Positions 17,401 to 26,346 are shown, counted from the stretch's first letter. The stretch: DNA of 64,000 nt from Cytobacillus sp. NJ13 (GCA_030348385.1 JAUCFP010000006.1:2286001-2350000), one strand, 5' to 3'. Made by a program: numbers and translations. The notes: generated from the sequence alone by a model not told the origin.

Positions 17401-18321
17401 ATGGTAAAAATACAAAGGTTTGGCGAATGGTGTGAAATAGAGGTGCCGGTTAGCTGGGAAGGATATTCCGTCGAATATATAGTCCGGATATTATGGGGAG
17501 CACCAAAAAAGCAGACACACAACATGAGGATGAACAAGCAGGTATTAACCAATGATGATCCAGCCAATTGGACAAAGCCTCTGCATGCAGGGGATAAATT
17601 AAAATTCCATTTCTTCAAGGAGGAAGATTTGGGCCTTATACCCTCTTATTATGACATCGAAGTACTCTTTGAAGATGATCATTTACTTGTTTTGAATAAG
17701 CCTGCAGGCATGGACACGCATCCTAATTCTCCAGAGCAAACTAATACTTTAGCAAACGCTGCAGCCTTTCATATGCAGATGCAGGGCGAATGCAGAAGCA
17801 TAAAACATATACATCGCCTGGATCGGGATACAACCGGTGCCATTTTGTTTGCGAAACATGCATTGTCAGGAGCAATCCTGGATAAAGAACTGGAAGTAAG
17901 AACAATTAAACGCACATATTTAGCATTGGTTCATGGCAGGATTCCGGAGATCAAAGGAACCATCAGCGAACAAATTGGGCGGGACAGGCATCATCCAACC
18001 AGAAGAAGAGTATCCCCCAGCGGCCAGCCTGCTGTCACGAACTATGAACTAATTGAGTACTTTCCTAAGCTAAATCTTTCACTTATTAAATGCCGTCTGG
18101 ATACAGGCAGAACACATCAGATTCGTGTTCATCTCAGCCATATCGGTCATCCTCTTGCAGGGGATATTTTATATGGCGGGAAACCTGCTTTTCAACGGCA
18201 GGCACTGCACGCCGTAAAACTTGAGATTCCACACCCATTCTTAGAGGAAACCATAGTCTGTCATGCGCCTTTTTTAGATGAACCTGAGATTTTTAAGGGA
18301 ATCGATCCGTATTCCTTTTAA
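17401..18321 (+). CDS. yhcT: RluA-family pseudouridine synthase (YhcT-like)
   Basis: 306 residues of an RluA/RluD-type pseudouridine synthase. The catalytic Asp is in HRLDRDTTGAILFA (near 140), with later motifs LDTGRTHQIRVHLSHIGHPLAGD (near 238-260). The N-terminal 80 residues are a small extension in place of a full S4 domain. It isomerises uridine in structured RNA; the target site cannot be read from sequence. It is close in length to B. subtilis YhcT and has the same neighbour, yhcU. Confidence 0.9.
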   Translation: MVKIQRFGEWCEIEVPVSWEGYSVEYIVRILWGAPKKQTHNMRMNKQVLTNDDPANWTKPLHAGDKLKFHFFKEEDLGLIPSYYDIEVLFEDDHLLVLNKPAGMDTHPNSPEQTNTLANAAAFHMQMQGECRSIKHIHRLDRDTTGAILFAKHALSGAILDKELEVRTIKRTYLALVHGRIPEIKGTISEQIGRDRHHPTRRRVSPSGQPAVTNYELIEYFPKLNLSLIKCRLDTGRTHQIRVHLSHIGHPLAGDILYGGKPAFQRQALHAVKLEIPHPFLEETIVCHAPFLDEPEIFKGIDPYSF

Positions 18322-18330
18322 TAACGATTT

Positions 18331-18360
18331 AGAGCTGCCCTTTCAGAGGCAGCTTTTATT
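18331..18360 (+). terminator. Terminator of yhcT
   Basis: AGCTGCC/GGCAGCT hairpin followed by TTTATTT. Confidence 0.85.
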
Positions 18361-18392
18361 TCACTAAAACAAAGAAGCAGAGGCTTTCAGCG

Positions 18393-18425
18393 CAAAAAAA
18401 GAAGCCCCATATGGGACTTCTTTCA
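18393..18425 (-). terminator. Terminator of the GlsB-like gene
   Basis: AAAGAAG/CTTCTTT hairpin with CCATATGG core and a T7 tract on the minus strand. Confidence 0.85.
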
Positions 18426-18435
18426 AATGATTTTA

Positions 18436-18696
18436 TTAATCATGAGATTTGCGCATAGCCTTCATGATGAAGCCTACGATGAATACAAGCACGATAGCAC
18501 CAATTAAAGCAGGAATAATAGCAAAGTCGGCTACGACAGGACCCCAATCACCAAGAATTAATCCCCCTAACCATGCACCAATGAAACCAGCGATGATGTT
18601 ACCAATAATTCCTCCTGGAATATCTCTTCCCACAATCATACCTGCTAACCAACCAATGATACCACCTATAATTAATGCCCATAAAAAGCTTAACAT
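18436..18696 (-). CDS. GlsB/YeaQ/YmgE-family stress membrane protein
   Basis: An 86-residue protein with three Gly-rich transmembrane helices (about 2-22, 28-46, 57-78; GGIIGWLAGMIVG, GNIIAGFIGAWLGG) typical of the transglycosylase-associated protein family, which despite its name has no shown transglycosylase activity. It is expected in the cytoplasmic membrane and stress-induced. A sigma-B type promoter lies about 105 bases upstream. Single-gene unit. Confidence 0.9.
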   Translation of the reverse strand: MLSFLWALIIGGIIGWLAGMIVGRDIPGGIIGNIIAGFIGAWLGGLILGDWGPVVADFAIIPALIGAIVLVFIVGFIMKAMRKSHD

Positions 18697-18801
18697 TGAA
18701 AATCACTCCTCGTTTTGATTTAATTTAGTTTCTGTTCAGATTAAGAATTTCATTCAGTAGCTGCGCAGCTTTTGGTGATCTTATCTGCTTGTACAATTAA
18801 A

Positions 18802-18826
18802 TTACCCAGGATTCACTATCTAAAAC
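18802..18826 (-). promoter_or_regulatory. Sigma-B type promoter of the GlsB-like gene
   Basis: Minus strand GTTTTA, a 13-base spacer, then GGGTAA, close to the sigma-B consensus GTTTAA-N12-14-GGGTAT. Confidence 0.7.
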
Positions 18827-18865
18827 CAAAAAATAAAAAACTATTCTTCTGGAAAAATTTTATAA

Positions 18866-18898
18866 AAACAAAAAACACCCCTTAGGATGCTTTTTGAA
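18866..18898 (-). terminator. Terminator of the aldo/keto reductase gene
   Basis: AGCATCC/GGGTGTT hairpin with a T tract on the minus strand. Confidence 0.78.
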
Positions 18899-18906
18899 TA
18901 GCTTTA

Positions 18907-19734
18907 TTAAAAATCAAATTTGTCCGGATCGGCCCCAAATCGCTGATTTTTATTTAATGTATTTATTTGTCTCATTTCTTCTTCAGTTAATTCAAAATCA
19001 AAAATATTTGCATTTTCCCTTAATCTTTCTTCTTTAACTGATTTGGGGATTACGATAATACCGTTTTGGAGATGCCATCTTAATATAACTTGGGCTGATG
19101 ATTTGCCGTGACTTTCGGCAATTTCTTTTATGGCAGGGTGCTCCAGCACTCTGCCCCTGGCGATAGGAGACCATGCCTCCACTTTTATATTGTGATCATC
19201 ACAAAATGCCTTCAATTCTTCCTGGGATAGAAGAGGATGAAGCTCAACCTGATTGACTGCAGGCTTTTCAGCTGAGTTTTCCATTATGTCCTTTAAATGA
19301 TGAATTTGAAAATTGCTCACGCCGATGGCTCTTACCTTTCCATCCCTGTAAAGCTTTTCAAGCGCCCGCCAGGTTTCCAGGTATTTCTCCTTAACTGGCC
19401 AATGGATTAGATACAAATCGATGTACTCTAAATCCAGCTTCTTTAAACTCTTATCAAAGGCATCTAATGTTTGCTCATATCCCTGGTCCGTATTCCACAC
19501 CTTTGTCGTTATGAAAAGCTCTTCCCTGGGAACACTGCTTTCTTTAATTGCCCTTCCAACACCCTCTTCATTTTCATAAAAGGCAGCCGTATCAATTAGC
19601 CTGTATCCTATGTTTATTGCATTTTTCACGGTGTCTTCAACCTGCCGGCCCACTTCTACTTTATATACTCCCAGCCCAAATTGGGGCATTTCAACTCCAT
19701 TATGCAAGGTTAAAGTGCTGCTGATATCCTTCAT
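18907..19734 (-). CDS. Aldo/keto reductase (YvgN-type)
   Basis: 275 residues of an AKR5-type TIM barrel: catalytic Asp/Tyr in DTAAFYENEEGVG (near 48), Lys in TKVWN (near 77), His in LIHWPVK (near 110), and the NADPH clamp IPKSVKEERLREN (near 232). It reduces aldehydes and dicarbonyls such as glyoxal with NADPH. It lies close to helD, and in B. subtilis yvgN (glyoxal reductase) is also near helD, which supports a YvgN-like role. The substrate cannot be proved from sequence. Confidence 0.92.
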   Translation of the reverse strand: MKDISSTLTLHNGVEMPQFGLGVYKVEVGRQVEDTVKNAINIGYRLIDTAAFYENEEGVGRAIKESSVPREELFITTKVWNTDQGYEQTLDAFDKSLKKLDLEYIDLYLIHWPVKEKYLETWRALEKLYRDGKVRAIGVSNFQIHHLKDIMENSAEKPAVNQVELHPLLSQEELKAFCDDHNIKVEAWSPIARGRVLEHPAIKEIAESHGKSSAQVILRWHLQNGIIVIPKSVKEERLRENANIFDFELTEEEMRQINTLNKNQRFGADPDKFDF

Positions 19735-19812
19735 ATGAGTAAATCATCTCCTTCCATGTTTTCTACTTCATTTTATCATTTGCATGAAAAGGAGACCTGC
19801 TATTTACACTTT

Positions 19813-19850
19813 CAAAACAAAAGCGATTGCCCGAGGGATGCAATCGCCCA
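19813..19850 (-). terminator. Hairpin between helD and the aldo/keto reductase gene
   Basis: GCGATTG/CAATCGC stem with an 11-base loop, then TTTTGTTTT on the minus strand. It lies after the helD terminator, so it may end a short independent transcript from 19850-19990; a 29-codon frame with AGGAGG directly abutting its ATG lies there but is unconvincing. Confidence 0.55.
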
Positions 19851-19992
19851 TCTATATAAACGGCAAATGCCGGAATTGTGATATCGCGGATTTTTCGCCA
19901 TCCCTCCTTATGTAAGATTGATTTTCCCGGTGAAAAAATGTCCTAAACAACGGACATTAAAATTATTTTTTTGAAGTTCGGAATGCTTTTAG

Positions 19993-20026
19993 GCAAAAAA
20001 AAGCAGCCTGAAAAATCGGCTGCTAA
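19993..20026 (-). terminator. Terminator of helD
   Basis: AGCAGCC/GGCTGCT hairpin followed by T8 on the minus strand. Confidence 0.9.
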
Positions 20027-20031
20027 AAGTT

Positions 20032-22299
20032 TTATCCTATAATAAAATTGTTTTTTTCCAGTCCATAGAAATATAATCGGTGCAGAGGCCGTGTCATGGC
20101 GACATAAAGAAGCTTAATATCCAATTCATACTCTCTGGAAAATTCTTCTTCAAGTGATACAATCATGACCGCATCAAATTCGAGGCCCTTTGCCAAGTAT
20201 GAGGGTACGATGACGATTTCATCCTTTGGTATGCTTTCCTGCTCCTGCAGCAGTTTAAAAGGGAGTTTGGCATGCTCTTCAAAAAGGTCATGAATGAGCA
20301 GGCAGTCTTTCATCGTTTTACCGATCACCGCAAACGTTTTATAATTTTCTTCTTTCAATGAAATTACCTGTTCCTCAAGCTGCTGTACAAGCCTGTGGCC
20401 ATTCTCTCTCTTGATAAATTCAGGACTTTTTCCATGGCGGACAACCGGTTCGACTTCAGGGAATGAATAGGGGAGGAGCTTGAGCAATTCATTCGCCTTT
20501 TCCATGATTTCCACGGTGGTACGATAGCTTTTTTGAAGCTCTGTATATGTTGCACGCGGAAAAATAAAGTCAAGAACCTCCTGCCAGCTTGTTAGTCCCC
20601 TGTAGGAATGAATTCCCTGTGCAAGATCCCCAACTAATGTGAACATATCCGTATCAAGTGACTTTTTTAAAGAGAAGAGCTCCATGAAACTGTAATCCTG
20701 TGCTTCATCAATGACGATATTTTTTGCCTTCAGCTCTTTAGGGATGCCAAAAAGGCTTTCCTGCAAGTAAAGCATTAAAGCTAAGTCTTCTCTTTCATAA
20801 ACTTTTTTCCTGAACAATTTCCTGCAGTATTCACATAGTAAATCTGCATCCTTTACAGGCAATTTCCCGCCTGACAATCTTGAAAGACGGATGGAGTCTT
20901 CAAATAGGTCTTTATAATAACGGATCAGGTTTTTTTTCGGAAATTGCTTCATGTATTTTGGCACAGCAGTTCTGAAGCTTTTCTTTAATTCTTCCAGCCT
21001 GGCTGCTTTTTTATCAAGCGCATCTGAAACATACTGTCTTCTTTTTTCCGGGTCTTTCCCTCTGTTAAGGGCCCTTTCGATTCTCTCGTCATAATATGTT
21101 TCAATTTTCTTTATGATATTTTTCTTTTTCTTAGCAAGATCGTTTTGAAGCACAGCTTTTAATTTTTCGAGCCTTCGATAAAGAGGCAGATAATTGTAAT
21201 CCTCCAAAAAAAGCTGAAAGAATTTCTTATGGCTGAACAGCCTGAATTTATCTACCATAAAATCATCACTGGGGCAGAAGCTATTATATATTTCTTTTAG
21301 GTAATTGGTGAGGATTATCTGAAAAACAGGCGATCCTTTAATGGATGATGCCCAGGCTGCAAGGTTTGCTTCTTCACTGCCATGGTCCTCAAGCAAGTTC
21401 ACCAGTTTACTGTCATCAGCCATTTTAAGATCCTCACCAAGACATGCCAGCACATATTCCTGGAAGGTAGTCTGGCGGACTCTTTCTACACCAAGCTCTG
21501 GAAGAGCTTCTGAAATATAGTCAATGAATAGCCTGCTCGGTGCCAGAATCATAAGCTGTTCAGGGGCAAAATTTTCTTTGTACTGATAAATGAAATAACT
21601 TATCCTGTGCAGGGCAATCGTTGTCTTGCCACTGCCTGCTGCCCCCTGAACAATGATGGGCTTATTCAAATCAGCACGGATTATTTTGTTCTGTTCTTCC
21701 TGAATGGTTGAAATTATTTCAGTGAGGCGGTTGCTTGAGCTTTTAGACAGTGATTCCTGAAGCAATTCATCAGTAGTCGTGAGATCTATATCCCGGATTT
21801 CTTCCAGAATCCCGTCTTCAATCATATATTGCCGTTTCAATGACAGATGGCCCGTAAAGCTTTCTTCATAGGAATGGTATTGAACCTCACCCAGCCTGCC
21901 TTCATAGTATAAATTGGCTATCGGAGAACGCCAGTCAACAATAATCTGCTCCTGATTCTCCCTTGAATACAATGATGTTTTGCCTATGTATAAAATCTCT
22001 TTTTCGTTTAAATCTTCCCTTAAGAAATCAATTCTGGCAAAATAAGGCTTTTTACGGGCTTTTTTCAATTGATTTAATTCTTCTTTGGACATCTCAAAAA
22101 AACGGGCATTTGTCAGTAAAGAAGAGTAACTTAAACTGGATTCGAGCCAATCAACGTCTTCGAAAGCTTCTTTCATATTCTCCTGAAACTTATCTTTGCT
22201 CGATTCTGAAGTTTTAATCACGACATCAATATAACGTTTCGTAAACTCCAGCCGTTGAGTCTCCTGCTGAAAATCGGGGTGTTCAAATTCAGATGGCAT
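20032..22299 (-). CDS. helD: RNA polymerase recycling motor / helicase HelD
   Basis: A 755-residue UvrD/Rep-like superfamily I ATPase: an N-terminal coiled-coil arm (1-110), Walker A GAAGSGKTT (near 220), Walker B VIDEAQDYS (near 530), motif LVGDLAQGIHSYRG (near 558) and a C-terminal motif VAMTRPLHRLYFYG (near 735). In B. subtilis HelD (774) binds RNA polymerase and removes it from nucleic acid after termination; the long N-terminal arm is the region that enters the polymerase. It starts at the ATG at 22299 with AGGAG before it. Single-gene unit with its own terminator. Confidence 0.92.
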   Translation of the reverse strand: MPSEFEHPDFQQETQRLEFTKRYIDVVIKTSESSKDKFQENMKEAFEDVDWLESSLSYSSLLTNARFFEMSKEELNQLKKARKKPYFARIDFLREDLNEKEILYIGKTSLYSRENQEQIIVDWRSPIANLYYEGRLGEVQYHSYEESFTGHLSLKRQYMIEDGILEEIRDIDLTTTDELLQESLSKSSSNRLTEIISTIQEEQNKIIRADLNKPIIVQGAAGSGKTTIALHRISYFIYQYKENFAPEQLMILAPSRLFIDYISEALPELGVERVRQTTFQEYVLACLGEDLKMADDSKLVNLLEDHGSEEANLAAWASSIKGSPVFQIILTNYLKEIYNSFCPSDDFMVDKFRLFSHKKFFQLFLEDYNYLPLYRRLEKLKAVLQNDLAKKKKNIIKKIETYYDERIERALNRGKDPEKRRQYVSDALDKKAARLEELKKSFRTAVPKYMKQFPKKNLIRYYKDLFEDSIRLSRLSGGKLPVKDADLLCEYCRKLFRKKVYEREDLALMLYLQESLFGIPKELKAKNIVIDEAQDYSFMELFSLKKSLDTDMFTLVGDLAQGIHSYRGLTSWQEVLDFIFPRATYTELQKSYRTTVEIMEKANELLKLLPYSFPEVEPVVRHGKSPEFIKRENGHRLVQQLEEQVISLKEENYKTFAVIGKTMKDCLLIHDLFEEHAKLPFKLLQEQESIPKDEIVIVPSYLAKGLEFDAVMIVSLEEEFSREYELDIKLLYVAMTRPLHRLYFYGLEKNNFIIG

Positions 22300-22440
22300 A
22301 TGTTTCTCCTTTCAATTGTTTTTCAGCCGCAATGGAGAAATACATATGAGCGTACGCGTGGGCAGAAAAATATATTATCAGAAAAATCTGCAAGAATCAA
22401 GGGATGATAAAGACAAATTCAAATTAGGGTGTTACATGCA

Positions 22441-22469
22441 TTGGCAATCATGGTAATTTATAATATAGA
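22441..22469 (+). promoter_or_regulatory. Candidate promoter of the 30-codon ORF
   Basis: TTGGCA, a 17-base spacer and TATAGA, about 25 bases before the ribosome site of the small ORF. Confidence 0.5.
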
Positions 22470-22495
22470 AAAACACTCTTTAGGAGGTGATGAAA

Positions 22496-22588
22496 GTGGC
22501 CATTGCAGTTGCAATGCCTGATAATGCGGCGTCTCATGCAAAGCCTGATATTGGTGGCGATACTTTGCATGAGGCGGTAATGGACTAA
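22496..22588 (+). CDS. Small ORF of 30 residues with internal inverted repeat
   Basis: A GTG at 22496 lies eight bases after a near-perfect AGGAGGTGAT ribosome site and opens a 30-residue frame (AIAVAMPDNAASHAKPD, ending EAVMD). The product is short, Ala/Asp-rich and not recognised. A promoter-like TTGGCA-N17-TATAGA precedes it. The coding part contains a perfect 11-base inverted repeat (22533-22543 and 22563-22573, CTCATGCAAAG) that could form an RNA hairpin or bind a dimeric regulator. It may be a leader peptide for the following regulator gene rather than a functional protein. Confidence 0.4.
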   Translation: MAIAVAMPDNAASHAKPDIGGDTLHEAVMD

Positions 22589-22682
22589 ATTATTATCGCC
22601 CATTCAACTAAAACCATTTCTGATATCGGCTTTGCACCTTATTCATTTTTTATTGTCAAAAATCAATAAGGAGCTGGCAGAA

Positions 22683-22946
22683 ATGAGTTATGTAAAAGCG
22701 AATGCCGTTTTACCGGAGAATTTGATAGCAGAAATTCAAAAATACGTTCAGGGTGAGGCTATTTATATCCCCAAGCCTGAAAAGGACTACGAAAAATGGG
22801 GATCACGCTCTGGAGCGAGAAAAGCTCTGGATGAAAGGAACTGTTCTATTAAACGTGCCTTCCAAAACGGCAAAACAATTAGCCAATTGGCGGAAGAATA
22901 TTTTCTTTCAGTCGAAACAATCAAAAAAATAGTTTATAAAAAGTGA
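22683..22946 (+). CDS. CD3324-family helix-turn-helix protein
   Basis: 87 residues from the ATG at 22683 (AAGGAG nine bases upstream). The N-terminal part (NAVLPENLIAEIQKYVQGEAIYIPK) and the C-terminal helix-turn-helix (NGKTISQLAEEYFLSVETIKKIV) match the CD3324 family, related to the Mor transcription-activator fold. It is a predicted DNA-binding protein of unknown target. It follows the 30-residue ORF by 94 bases and may share its transcript. Own terminator. Confidence 0.82.
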   Translation: MSYVKANAVLPENLIAEIQKYVQGEAIYIPKPEKDYEKWGSRSGARKALDERNCSIKRAFQNGKTISQLAEEYFLSVETIKKIVYKK

Positions 22947-22954
22947 AATCTTCG

Positions 22955-22982
22955 CACTGGACCTTGTTCAGTGCTTTTTCAT
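22955..22982 (+). terminator. Terminator of the CD3324-family gene
   Basis: GCACTG/CAGTGC hairpin and TTTTTC. Confidence 0.8.
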
Positions 22983-23086
22983 ATGCCGTGTTCATTTCCT
23001 AATTATTTTATACATTTACATTTTTATGTAATTATTTTAAAGTGAAGGTGATATATAAAGGTGCTGAAGGTATAGGAGTGAATATA

Positions 23087-23725
23087 TTGGAACCTTTCAT
23101 CCGAAATGATCAATATAATTTTATTAAATATCAGACGCAAGTGCTTATTAATGGCCATGCAACTGTCAATGATACAGGAGTGCTGAATACACTGAAATCT
23201 CTTTCTAGCGAAAAAGTTTTAGGTCTTTTTGAAGAACTCAGCGAGGAACAAAAGCAGCTTCTTTCACCAATCATTGATATAAAAGAAAGAGACCAGGCTG
23301 ATGCCTTCTTGGCACAAATAAAGGAATATGTAATACCGTTTGCATCTTTGACGGAACAATCCATCAAAAAGCTGTTCCCTAAAGCAAAAAAATTAAAGAT
23401 ACCAGCACTTGAAGATATCGATTTCAGGGAAATCAGCTACTTGGGATGGGACGACAAAGGTACAAACAGGAAGTATATGATCAGCCTGCTGGATGGCAGA
23501 CTGACTGGCATATATGGAACATTTAAACCGCTGAGCAAAAAAGGAATCTGTGCCATCTGCAGCAAATTTGAAGAAACAGGCATGTTCTTAACTGAAACCA
23601 AGGGTACTCAGTTGGGCACTTATACAAAAAAAGGAAATTACATTTGCCAGGACAGCCAGAAATGCAATGAAAATTTGAATTCACTGCAAAAACTGCATGA
23701 TTTTATTGGAAGGCTGAAAGGATAG
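23087..23725 (+). CDS. FusB/FusC-family EF-G-binding protein
   Basis: 212 residues from the TTG at 23087 (TAGGAG eight bases upstream; gives EPFIRNDQYNFIK, the usual family opening). An N-terminal helical EF-G-binding domain (1-125) is followed by a treble-clef zinc domain with CAICSK near 166 and CQDSQKC near 195, the four zinc ligands. Family knowledge: FusB-type proteins bind EF-G and rescue ribosomes stalled by fusidic acid; chromosomal Bacillus versions probably act in translation maintenance. Resistance cannot be claimed from sequence. Single-gene unit. Confidence 0.88.
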   Translation: MEPFIRNDQYNFIKYQTQVLINGHATVNDTGVLNTLKSLSSEKVLGLFEELSEEQKQLLSPIIDIKERDQADAFLAQIKEYVIPFASLTEQSIKKLFPKAKKLKIPALEDIDFREISYLGWDDKGTNRKYMISLLDGRLTGIYGTFKPLSKKGICAICSKFEETGMFLTETKGTQLGTYTKKGNYICQDSQKCNENLNSLQKLHDFIGRLKG

Positions 23726-23746
23726 ATGGTCATCCCCCCATAATTA

Positions 23747-23776
23747 AGGCACCGCCGAGTTTGGTGGTGTCTTTCT
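23747..23776 (+). terminator. Terminator of the FusB-like gene
   Basis: GGCACCGCC/GGTGGTGTC hairpin followed by TTTCTTTC. Confidence 0.8.
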
Positions 23777-23918
23777 TTCAGTTATAAAGAGTCTCTTCGT
23801 TTATTCTCATCAAACTGGGGAATATTACTGTAATAAAAAAAACTATCATATTTTGTCGATTTCGTATAAAATAATTACGTTTGATTCAATTTTTCCTAAA
23901 ATAATTGGGGGTAAAAAA

Positions 23919-24536
23919 ATGGTTTTTAAGAAGAAGGACAAGTTTAACACATTGTTAAGCAATATTTCCGTGAATTTAAAAGATAGTGCAATTTACTTTG
24001 CCGACTATAAGATTAACAATGTCAGTGATTTAAAAACCTTTTCAAAAACAATGAAGGATTATGAAACAAAGGGCGATTCCTATGTTCATGAAGTCATTAA
24101 AGAACTAAATAACGCTTTTATTACGCCGATTGAAAGAGAAGACATCCTCCACCTCGCTATGAGCATGGATGATGTGCTGGATGGCTTTGAAGAATGTGCT
24201 GATTTATTTGAAATGTATTCCATGACACAGGCTGATGAATTTATGCTTAAGTTCGTGGATGCGATTAAGAATTGTGCAATTGAAATTGAAAAATCCGTGG
24301 TGCTTCTTTCAACTAAGAAATTACTGCAGATCAGAGAGCATGCAATCAAAATTAAAGATTACGAATCCAAATGTGATGGAGTCCGCCGTCAGTCAATCAA
24401 GCATCTTTTTGCCACAGAAAAAGATCCTATTCGAATCATTCAGTATAAAGAAATTTATGAAACGCTGGAAGAAATTGCAGACAGCTGCCAGAATGTCGCC
24501 AATACGCTTGAAACCATCATTATGAAAAATGCTTAA
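23919..24536 (+). CDS. DUF47 phosphate-transport accessory protein (PhoU-like)
   Basis: 205 residues from the ATG at 23919, after GGGGGT. An all-helical DUF47 (PhoU-like) protein with the family pattern of Glu/Asp-rich metal sites (YETKGDSYVHEV, ADSCQNVANTLE). It is cytoplasmic, without signal. It ends 12 bases before a PiT phosphate permease gene, the standard pairing; it probably modulates transport by that permease. Confidence 0.9.
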   Translation: MVFKKKDKFNTLLSNISVNLKDSAIYFADYKINNVSDLKTFSKTMKDYETKGDSYVHEVIKELNNAFITPIEREDILHLAMSMDDVLDGFEECADLFEMYSMTQADEFMLKFVDAIKNCAIEIEKSVVLLSTKKLLQIREHAIKIKDYESKCDGVRRQSIKHLFATEKDPIRIIQYKEIYETLEEIADSCQNVANTLETIIMKNA

Positions 24537-24548
24537 GGGGCGATTACA

Positions 24549-25547
24549 ATGGATGCAATATTTATTATAACAATCTTAATTGTCATTGGGGCCCTGGCAT
24601 TTGACTTTATCAATGGTTTTCACGATACAGCAAACGCAATAGCAACCTCAGTCTCAACCAAGGCGCTTAAACCAAGGCACGCCATCATATTGGCAGCCGT
24701 CATGAACTTTGTTGGTGCCATGACATTTACTGGAGTGGCTAAAACCATTACCAAAGATATTGTGGACCCTTTTACCTTGCAGAATGGTTCTCTTGTCATC
24801 CTAGCCGCTTTAATCGCTGCGATATTCTGGAACCTGCTGACCTGGTATTATGGCATCCCAAGCAGCTCTTCTCATGCGATCATAGGGTCGATAGCCGGTG
24901 CCGCGATTGCGGCAGCAGGATTTTCAGCTCTAAATTATCAGGGATTTTTAAAAATCCTTCAGGCACTTATCTTTTCGCCGTTAATTGCATTTGCAGTAGG
25001 TTTTATTGTTTACAGCATTTTCAAGATTGTTTTTAAACACAACAACCTGACTAAAACTAACCGGAACTTCAGGCTGATCCAAATTTTCACTGCTGCTCTG
25101 CAATCCTATACACATGGAACAAATGACGCACAGAAGGCAATGGGGATCATTACAATGGCTCTGATTGCAAACAATTATGTTACAACTACTGATATCCCTT
25201 TCTGGGTACAGTTCTCCTGTGCATTAGCCATGGGTCTCGGAACTTCTGTCGGCGGCTGGAAAATCATTAAAACAGTCGGCGGAAAAATCATGAAAATCCG
25301 TCCTATAAATGGAGTGGCAGCAGACTTAACAGGCGCTATGATCATCTTCGGTGCAACGTATATCCATTTGCCTGTTAGTACTACTCATGTTATCTCCTCT
25401 TCCATCCTGGGTGTAGGTTCTGCCCACAGGCTAAAAGGAGTAAAATGGGGTACAGCACAGAGAATGCTTATTACATGGGTAATCACCTTGCCAATATCGG
25501 CAACTTTAGCTGGCATTGTCTATTTAATATTAAATGCCATATTTTAA
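24549..25547 (+). CDS. pit: PiT-family inorganic phosphate transporter
   Basis: A 332-residue membrane protein with about ten helices. The two inverted PiT signature repeats are present: GFHDTANAIATSVSTKAL (near 23-40) and SYTHGTNDAQKAMGI (near 188-202), plus SSSHAIIGS and PVSTTHVISSSILG. It takes up phosphate, usually as a metal-phosphate complex, driven by the proton gradient. Coupled to the DUF47 gene upstream and followed by a terminator. Confidence 0.93.
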   Translation: MDAIFIITILIVIGALAFDFINGFHDTANAIATSVSTKALKPRHAIILAAVMNFVGAMTFTGVAKTITKDIVDPFTLQNGSLVILAALIAAIFWNLLTWYYGIPSSSSHAIIGSIAGAAIAAAGFSALNYQGFLKILQALIFSPLIAFAVGFIVYSIFKIVFKHNNLTKTNRNFRLIQIFTAALQSYTHGTNDAQKAMGIITMALIANNYVTTTDIPFWVQFSCALAMGLGTSVGGWKIIKTVGGKIMKIRPINGVAADLTGAMIIFGATYIHLPVSTTHVISSSILGVGSAHRLKGVKWGTAQRMLITWVITLPISATLAGIVYLILNAIF

Positions 25548-25559
25548 TAATAATTTCAA

Positions 25560-25590
25560 AAGGAGCAGGCTGAGCCCGCTCCCTTTTTTT
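25560..25590 (+). terminator. Terminator of the phosphate transporter operon
   Basis: GGAGC/GCTCC hairpin (with inner GGCTGAGCC) and T7. Confidence 0.88.
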
Positions 25591-25600
25591 AACCCTTGCC

Positions 25601-26248
25601 TTACCCCATTATCAGTTCATCAATAGGTATTTCAGAAAAAGCCTTATACCGCAAAACCTTTTCATGGAAGGAAAGAAAGTGCGTCACATCATTAGGAACA
25701 GCCGCACAGTGCATTCCTGCCTGAACAGCTGCGATTGATCCATTTACCGAATCTTCAATGGCCAGACTTTCTTCCGGCTCGACACCCATTTCTTCAAGTG
25801 CTTTTATGTAAAGAGCCGGGTCAGGCTTTACTTTTTCAACATCTTCTTTTGTTTTGATAGTTTGAAAATGTCCCTCAATTCCAAAGTGGTTTAAATAATG
25901 CTTAACCCAATCACTGCCGGAACTGGATGCGACTCCAAGCTTAAGGCCTTTTTCAATGCATTTTTCTATTAGATCCTGAATCCCTTCCCTCAGAATTAAA
26001 ATATCCCTCTGACTCTGGAATGCTTTTTCTGTTTTCTCCTGAACAGATTCACGATTAATTTGAATACCTAATATACTGTCAATATAATTAAATAGAATGT
26101 CATCTGTGGTGCCAATGCCCTTCGCAAAATCCTCCAGCCCAAGCTCAAATCCATAATCTTCTGACAGAGTTTGTTTAAAGACCTCATACCATAAAGACTC
26201 TGTGTCTACAATGGTTCCATCAAAATCAAAAATTACAGCCTTTATCAT
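25601..26248 (-). CDS. HAD-family phosphatase / phosphoglucomutase-like
   Basis: 215 residues from the ATG at 26248 (AGGAGG nine bases upstream). HAD superfamily IA with motif I DFDGTIVDTES (near 7), motif II SSSG (near 110), motif III KPDPALY and motif IV AIEDSVNGSIAA (near 163). The helical cap between motifs I and II fits beta-phosphoglucomutase and sugar-phosphate phosphatases. Residues alone do not decide between phosphatase and mutase. Single-gene unit. Confidence 0.85.
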   Translation of the reverse strand: MIKAVIFDFDGTIVDTESLWYEVFKQTLSEDYGFELGLEDFAKGIGTTDDILFNYIDSILGIQINRESVQEKTEKAFQSQRDILILREGIQDLIEKCIEKGLKLGVASSSGSDWVKHYLNHFGIEGHFQTIKTKEDVEKVKPDPALYIKALEEMGVEPEESLAIEDSVNGSIAAVQAGMHCAAVPNDVTHFLSFHEKVLRYKAFSEIPIDELIMG

Positions 26249-26319
26249 CTGCAACCGCCTCCTGAATTCTTTCTCCTTACATTAGACGCTACTGTTATAT
26301 TAAAGTTACTATTTTTGTA

Positions 26320-26346
26320 GCAAGCCGGGAGTTAGCTACCCGGCTT
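26320..26346 (-). terminator. Probable terminator of the rocB-like gene
   Basis: AAGCCGGG/CCCGGCTT hairpin overlapping the stop codon; the T tract is interrupted. Confidence 0.6.

Noticed and set aside
19850..19990. 29-codon frame between helD and the aldo/keto reductase gene
   Set aside because: AGGAGG directly abuts the ATG, which is too close, and the frame overlaps a terminator-like hairpin.
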